This document shows positions 57,702-64,000 of a stretch of 64,000 bases of DNA, piece by piece (within the stretch, counting starts at the first letter, position 1; each line of letters starts with the position of its first letter). Source of the DNA: Paragordius varius (lineage: Eukaryota > Nematomorpha); assembly GCA_964247055.1 (NCBI GenBank), contig OZ176051.1, positions 14,756,001-14,820,000 of the forward strand. The letters are read 5' to 3'. The position numbers were made by a program, and so were the translations under genes. The notes below the pieces were generated by a model. It searched no databases and was not told where the DNA came from. It was given only the letters and a program-made list of their open reading frames with translations.

Positions 57702-60035
57702 ATATAAACCAGTGATACTCAAACCGCGGGCCGCATGCGGCCCTAAGAGTGCTTTAAAATTGCCCTATGACCATATAGATACTTAAATTATTTTTTTTAT
57801 TGATGAAATTTTAAAATACACATAATCGGATTTTCGCTTAGTTTAATATAATTTATTTTATTTAGATTTACTTGGTATTTTTATTTTTACCCAATTTGAA
57901 ATGTAGAAAAATGTCTCTACATTAAAATGATTTCAAAATTTTGGAACACGTTGTTTTTGTTTTTGTTTTTGTTTCTGCATTCTATTTTCTTTTCTATTTT
58001 AAAATTATTGCATTCCTTTTTTGTATTTAAGCAATCCTTTCACCCAAAACTGCATATACTTATTCTTTTCATTGCTATCCTGCATCATTTTATATAAATC
58101 ACATCATAAAATTTTAATCTGTTTTTTTATGCATAATTCAAATTATATTCCCATTTTTTTGAAAAAAATTTACACAATATTTAAACATAAATTCAAAGGA
58201 TGACATCTAATGGTGAAATCTTTAATTATCCGATGAAAATCGCTCCTTTTAAAAAGAGAATGGGAAGAAAAAATTTTGTCGTCTTAAATAAAAATGTCAC
58301 CTGCCTTATATGTAAGGACAACATTATTAAAATAAAATATTGAAAGACATTTTACAATCCAGCATTCTCACAAACCAGAAAATCATGAGGATAGAAACGA
58401 ATAAAAGATTAAGGAAATATACCAGGAAGAAAATCTATTATGTCCATAGCTTTTTCCCAGGAAAAAACTGTAACATTAACTTCGTATGAAATTTGCTATA
58501 TTTTAGGAAAAAATATGAAACCGTTTACTGATAGTCAACTAATAAAAGAATGTCTAATAAATGGTTGCACTTTTTTATTTGACAAATTCTATAATAAAGA
58601 TCTAATCATGAGGCAAATTAAAATACTCCAATTTTCTGATTCAACATGTGATGGACGCATTATCTAAATATATTTATTGGCTCTGAAAAACTGCAAATAT
58701 TTGAGTATTGCTATTGATTGATCACTGATATTAGTTCAGCTCCACAGTGTGCGCTCTTGTGATTGCAACGACAACATTATCAACGGGGAATATTTATTAT
58801 TTTTACCAATATATAATACCACGAAAGAGAGATTTTCTCGAATAATTAGCACTTTTATCGATAATAATGGTATATCTATGAAAAAATTGGTTTTGATCTG
58901 CACAGATGGCTGTCCCTCTATGATTGGAAACAAAGGATTTATTCCTCTTTTGAGAAACAAATATAATTTGCAAAATATTTGATCATTTCACTGCTTTATT
59001 CATAAGCAAAACCTGGTTTCGAGTGTAAAAATGAATACTCAATTCTCAGTAATTTAAAAAGGGTTGTGGATATAGTAAACCACAGGGGCAGAGATTGTAC
59101 CGCCGTAAATTCAAAAACCCTCTGAAAGATATCCACAGTGAGTTTGATTATATTCTTTTGTATACCACTGGGAGATGATAGATTTTTTGTTTTAAGACAT
59201 GAAATATTAATTATAGATGATAACAGAAAGTTTGACGAGGAAATTAATAGTGACGAATGGTGGGTTTTATTAGCCTACCTTTGTGACATTACTTAACTTA
59301 GTATTTTAAATACAGTCAAGGGAGATAAATAATAATCCAATTTGCTAATGGAGATTAATTTAATCATAGATTATTTAGTTTTATCTAATGAGATGAAATT
59401 CAGATTTCAGGAATTAAGAAATATTCTTAAAATTCGTTGAAAATCCCTGGCATATGGATATATCCAATATTAAGCAACCTGAGCATTTCAGTTTTGATCA
59501 GGTGGTATCATTGAAAAATTCGTAGATTTTAAATATAATTTCAATATGGAGGCTATATTCAAGGAGAATCGTAAATTAGAAATATATGTAGAGTTTTTGT
59601 GCCAAATAAATATGAAAATATAAATGTGCTCAAGTTATCCTAACTGTTTTTCCCTACCCTTACACGTTTGAGACGGCATATTAATGAAGTATGCCAAGAA
59701 TACACACATAAATCGCTTAACCGATGATCATATGGACGACGTATTAAGATTGGCCTGTCATGAGGCGAAACCAAATTTGTTAAAAATTATTGGTTAATAT
59801 CAAAATAAATGTTGTTATCAAAATATTTTAATTTTTTAAACTAAATGGTGAAAAACGAGTTTTTAGCTGGATTACATCCGCAAAAAAATCATTGTGCTGA
59901 TTTAAAGTATTAAATATGTGCATATGTGTCAAATAGCTATAGGATATTTGCCAGTATAAAGTTCATGGCCCTCGAAAAAAAAATATATTTAATTTGGCCC
60001 GTCAAATTTTTTTGGTGAGTACCACTGATATAAAC
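57702..60035 (+). mobile_element. hAT transposon, full-length but dead
   Basis: Element 57710-60027 with CAGTGATACTCAAACCGCGG at the left and, reversed, CAGTGGTACTCACC at the right. Perfect 8-bp target duplications ATATAAAC lie at 57702-57709 and 60028-60035. It encodes remnants of a GTF2IRD2/ZBED5-like transposase: a BED-type finger (VTCLICKDNI ... RHFTIQHSH) from an ATG at 58200, SYEICYILGKNMKPFTD, the LVLICTDGCPSMIGNKGF block, FHCFIHKQNL, and a C-terminal RLTDDHMDDVLRLACHE. Multiple frameshifts and stops prevent a working transposase, though ends and target duplications remain clear. Confidence 0.9.
58200..59800 (+). pseudogene. hAT transposase, broken
   Basis: The pieces listed for the element lie in changing frames: finger 58200-58345, with the His half shifted; 58440-58667 (linker and start of the RNase H fold); 58749-58982 (containing the TDGCPSM block); HCFIH just past a stop at 58981; and C-terminal fragments to about 59797. 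The order is that of a complete transposase of about 500-600 residues. Confidence 0.8.
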
Positions 60036-60650
60036 TGTATAAGTGGTTTACTTTGCATTATTTTTATATTAATGTTACACGTGTTTAGGCTAAATTGTTT
60101 AATTCAGGTTTATAGCAAAAATATTTAATTATTCAAGTTATATTGAAATCTATTTAATATTTCGATATTGTTGTATAACTTTTAAAATGGCTTCAAATTA
60201 TTCCATATTTTTTATATTATTTCATTTAAAACAAGCCTGGGATCCCTAACGGCCCGATTTGAACAAATAACTGAAATCAATGTGTTGTATTCAAGTGTTA
60301 ATCTGTATAATTTGCTTTACTCTAAAATTGTAAATTTAGACTATCATCTAACGAAATCGGGAGATATGAAAAATATCCTGATGAAGAGTAAATATTGGGA
60401 TTATGTATGATCTTCCTGCTGCTTTTTATTTTTGGTTTTAACGATTGATTTAAAAAAGTTATTTACAATTTTAAGAAATTGCAAATCGAAAAATATGAAA
60501 TTAGGGCATATATTAGATTAGATTTTCTAAATAATAAAAATAATGATATGATAAATTATATTTGTCATTAAAAAATCTCAGATTTAGGATCTAATAAACA
60601 TATAACCTACTAATTATTGGACGTATTTATATTGTACGTGTGACCCCCAC

Positions 60651-60811
60651 CAGATGCGTAGCTTGCATTTCTGGCGCCCGATGCATGAAACGCGATCTCT
60701 TTATGCGACCCCTGCTTTTAAAACAATATCGAATTTAAACCGTGGTCATGCACTCATAAATGATAACTTTTAAATACCTATTTTCCTAAAATAAAATTAA
60801 ATTTTTTATAA
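60651..60811. mobile_element. CAGNGGCGTAGC-type hAT MITE, left part
   Basis: Starts CAGATGCGTAGCTTGCATTTC and aligns with 28439 onward (GTGGTCATGCACTCATAAATG block also in the 25.24-kb copy). Another hAT-like right end, AGCCGCATGCGGCTTTTGAG then TATCACAG, follows at 60948-60975 and may belong to a different copy. Confidence 0.55.
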
Positions 60812-61220
60812 GGAGAAAAAACGAAAAAAATATAAAACTGCACTAATTCAGTAAATATTTTAAAAATTATTTTAAATTCATTGCATTTCTTAATAATCAA
60901 ACAAATTAAGTTAAGCATAAATAATTTAGAGTTATGGACACTTATTAAGCCGCATGCGGCTTTTGAGTATCACAGATTTAGACAATTTTTTGATTGGGAA
61001 AACTGAGCCACCAACTTTGAATCCAAACATGGGGCTGGTTTAAGAAATTCAGCATAAAATACAAGCACACCATTTTTCAGTCAAAAGCAACATTTTTCAT
61101 ATGCGAATATATAAAGTTAGCGTGAAAAATTAAACGTTTTTAAACAGTATTTTTTAAAAATTCAATCTTTTTAACTAAAATTTATCGACACTAATTTTCC
61201 AAATATCTGATCTAATTATA

Positions 61221-61481
61221 GTTTGGACCAGGGGTGGCCAACACATGGTTCTGTGAGACTTTTATGCGACCCGCAAAAAATTTGGAAATACATAAATTAT
61301 TGATATTTCCTAAACAATTTTGCTAAATAAGCCTATCCAATTGGCTAGAAGTAAAAAAATCCTATATTATGGTTGCATTTTCTAGTTTAATGTCTGAAAT
61401 CTGATAATTTTCTCATGAATACCCATATATATTTCGAATGCGGCCCGCGAAGCCATTTGTCTTATAATCCTTGGTTTAGAC
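61221..61481. mobile_element. hAT MITE with 8-bp target duplication
   Basis: Element 61229-61473: left CAGGGGTGGCCAACACATGG, right with GCGGCCCGCGAAGCCA and a final ATCCTTG. Flanks GTTTGGAC and GTTTAGAC agree at seven of eight bases. Confidence 0.7.
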
Positions 61482-61849
61482 GCTTTACATTACAAATGTT
61501 ATTGAAGCATAAACTAGTCATATCATATATTACAACTATGATTCGCCAAGTTCTAAAATTATATGTATAACAGTTAAAAGCATAATTGCAAATTTATTTT
61601 CAGATTCTGCATCTTTGAATTACTTAATATAAGTTGTGCATTTTGCAATTATAATACAACTAAGGGTAATAATAAATGGTATAACACCATAAAATTATAT
61701 ATAAAAGTTTTTATTAATATTAAACTATTCTCTGTTACAGGTTTCACAATCATCATTTTTTTAAATATTCCAATAAATACGAGGGGTCTAAAATTTTGAT
61801 ACCTTATATGATGTTTTTTTCTTTGGTAAATATTTTTGTGCAGTCTCAT

Positions 61850-62235
61850 TATTAACTCTGGAGCTGTTCCTAAAATGCACCTATTTTTTCTTGTTCGGAG
61901 TCCGATTTAGGGGCATACACACTCATATATGTTAAGTTAATCGGGCTAGCATTAAATCTGATGCGAATGATTCGAGAATTGTATAAATTAAACGAATTGA
62001 CATATTTATTATTTTCTTTATTTAATATTACACCAACACCCTCTATCCTTCCTTCATTTCATCATGTCCGATTTATACATACAATTTTCTTCATTATATA
62101 AAACACCAATGCCGTTGTAAAGGGTTTCAGTGATACCCAAAATGTTTAATTAGATTTTTTGCATGTTTTTTTTAGTCCAACCGCTGACGTTCCAATTTCC
62201 TTACGCCTTTTATGTATTATTTTAATTTTTGGCAT
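61850..62235 (-). mobile_element. RTE-like LINE 5' endonuclease fragment
   Basis: On the minus strand: WNVSGWTKKNM, LNILGITET, NGIGVLYNEEN, GVGVILNKENN, SRIIRIRFNASPINLTYMSV and YAPKSDSEQE. These are the ordered motifs of an AP-type LINE endonuclease N-terminus. Several frame breaks, no reverse transcriptase attached. Confidence 0.7.
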
Positions 62236-62551
62236 ATTTTTATGAACTAATTTGCCCGGGCGTTGTTCAATCATACTTGTGTAGTATGGATTCAGTGTTT
62301 ACAAACAATTTCTTAGCTTCAAAGATATCTTGATAACATAATCAAATCAAATCAATCTTAATCACAGATTAGGTATTTACATAACAAAATAAACAGAATC
62401 ATTTATGATTATGAGATTATGTTATATTTTGGAAATATTGATTTTAACAAACAATAAAAGGCATTAAAATAATTATTTTGTTTATTGGTCTTTCTAATAT
62501 TATCTGAAAAGAATAAAAGGGAAAAAATATAATTAACAACAAAACAAAAAA

Positions 62552-62645
62552 GTCAAAGGACCAACTTGAAATGTTCAAGGACCAACTTGAATTTTTCCAG
62601 GACCAACTTGAAGTGTTCAAGGGCACTCTTGAAGTGCAAATGATA
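62552..62645. repeat. 21-bp minisatellite block
   Basis: About four units of GGACCAACTTGAAGTGTTCAA type, ending CACTCTTGAAGTGCAAATG. Because 21 is a multiple of 3, the reverse strand reads as a heptad repeat (SSWSLNI-like), which is not evidence for a protein. Confidence 0.8.
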
Positions 62646-62858
62646 TAATAACCCAGAAAACTTATATATTTTTTCATTTCGTGTTAAAATCTTATAATCC
62701 AAAATAATTTTAGGAAATTAATTAAGATATACGGTTTCTCAATGATTTGAAGTTGATATTGATTTTATATTTATGTTAAATAATAGAAACGAAGTTTAAA
62801 ACGATAAAAGTGATGAATGATATACGATTTGGTGCATAAAAGTTTAAAAACAAAACAT

Positions 62859-62990
62859 CAAAGGACCAACTTGAAGTGTTCAAGGACTAATTTGAAGTGT
62901 TCATGGGCCACCTTGAGTGTTCAAGAACCAACTTGAAATCAAGGACCATCTTGAAGTGTTCAAGGACACTCTTGAAGTGCAAATGGTATA
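62859..62990. repeat. 21-bp minisatellite block
   Basis: About six units, bounded left by AAAACAAAACATCAAAGGACC and right by CACTCTTGAAGTGCAAATGG, the same boundaries as at 62552-62645. Confidence 0.8.
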
Positions 62991-62993
62991 CAG

Positions 62994-63000
<7 letters not shown>

Positions 63001-63024
<24 letters not shown>
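63001..63024. repeat. (TA)n microsatellite
   Basis: About 12 TA units directly after the minisatellite. Confidence 0.9.
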
Positions 63025-63748
63025 GCTTAACCATGCTATTCATTTCAAAACCAACATAAATACAATATTTTCTCTATGGATATTAACATCGAAGTTATTT
63101 CCAAGGGTATAATTAGCTCAATACACAATAAAGACAATCTATCAGAAAAAACTCTTTATGACAGTTTGCGTTTGTTATAAATACCATGGTCATTTCAAAT
63201 TTAGTTTAAAATATTTTTTAGAATCGGGCCTAATATAAAAATACGCTTTCTTTAGCCTTTCAACGCATGATACAAAATAATATTTTAAAAAGGCAAAATT
63301 GTAAAAAACCCTCACTCAAACTTTTAGCCGCTTTTATATATTTAAAAATTATCCGCGAATAAAACAGGAAATAGTTTGATTCGTGGATTAAAAACATATC
63401 AAGGCGTATCAAGAAAAGGGTGTAGCAGACCCACGTCGCCACTGTCCACAAAAGACGTCCCTTGCTGCCTTCTTCCATACACACCAGTCAATGGTGGTTC
63501 ATTCACTGACAGCCGTCTAGTTGCGTTAGGGGTCGAGTTGACTTCTAGGGATATACTGATAAGGTTTATAAAAGACATATATAAAATATAATGAAGGTAT
63601 ATTTGGCATTTACAGGTAAAATAAATCCTATCGGCTATATCCTAATTATTATATTAATTGTTTAATTGATCTAATATTCTTAAAAATTAATATATAAATA
63701 TTCTAATTCAACCCAATGCTTATTCATTATACTCATCCAGTATTTATA

Positions 63749-64000
63749 TTGTTTAACATTTGGATAGAACACATTCATATTCCTTCGATTCAAATTGGGG
63801 TAGGTAAGTACCCCAGGCCTGTTTAAAATAAACTATTTCAAAAAATATGAAATGAATGAAAACAATGGCAAAAATTTGCAGATTTATAACATTAATGAAC
63901 CGAAATATATAAAAACATTCAAAAATCCTTGATATCAATGTTAGTGTGATTTAAATGAAAAATTAGCTTATATTTTAGCTTTAAAATAAAAAAAACACGA
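63749..64000. mobile_element. TTAA-flanked MITE, left end, truncated by window
   Basis: Starts TTAACATTTGGATAGAACAC and aligns with 53408 onward, including CCTTCGATTCAAATTGGGGT, TACCCCAGGCCT and AACCGAAATATATAAAAA blocks. Right end lies beyond the window. Confidence 0.65.

Noticed and set aside
62444-62677. Heptad-like repeat protein on the minus strand (SSWSLNI units)
   Set aside because: Direct consequence of a 21-bp DNA repeat; frames end at once outside the repeat and the sister block is not open in the same way.

Overview
The window is eukaryotic, very AT-rich and almost certainly from an invertebrate animal. It holds spliced genes with short GT-AG introns, RTE-type LINEs, hAT transposons, a Ty3/Gypsy-type LTR element and many TIR elements and MITEs. 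Nothing fixes the species.

Region 0.24-28.2 kb is a plus-strand cluster of M13 (neprilysin-like) zinc metallopeptidase genes. Copies A (0.34-1.27 kb) and B (3.61-6.26 kb) are 5'-only, decayed tandem copies. Copy C (8.26-28.14 kb) runs from a signal-peptide/anchor exon to a C-terminal Cys exon. It keeps the HExxH motif (HEMMH) and the ExxxD motif (ESLAD). All three copies share a promoter: a TTCNNNGAA palindrome 26-27 bp upstream of a TATA box. The introns of copy C hold two antisense RTE LINEs (16.2-19.1 and 20.8-23.8 kb), a TAA-flanked TIR element, hAT pieces and a 286-bp tandem repeat. The exon linking the two zinc motifs could not be resolved, so activity is unproven.

Region 28.2-39.5 kb is mostly repeats: RTE and hAT fragments, a 1.1-kb direct duplication (30.3-32.6 kb), a broken minus-strand leucine-rich-repeat gene (34.4-35.4 kb) and an orphan terminal exon (37.53-37.70 kb).

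Region 39.5-46.4 kb contains a broken Ty3/Gypsy-type element with LTRs, a solo LTR beside it, and a paralogous empty site 6 kb downstream.

Region 46.5-51.4 kb has a foldback TIR element containing an RTE fragment, a minisatellite-bearing repeat, and a run of small host exons. These include a possible M13 relative without zinc ligands (49.06-49.70 kb), a SNARE-like exon (50.50-50.69 kb) and a short two-exon gene (51.0 kb).

Region 51.4-64 kb is repeat territory: a 2.9-kb inverted-repeat element with a nested TTAA-flanked MITE, tandem arrays, a 2.3-kb hAT element with perfect 8-bp target duplications, further hAT MITEs, an RTE endonuclease fragment and more minisatellite units.
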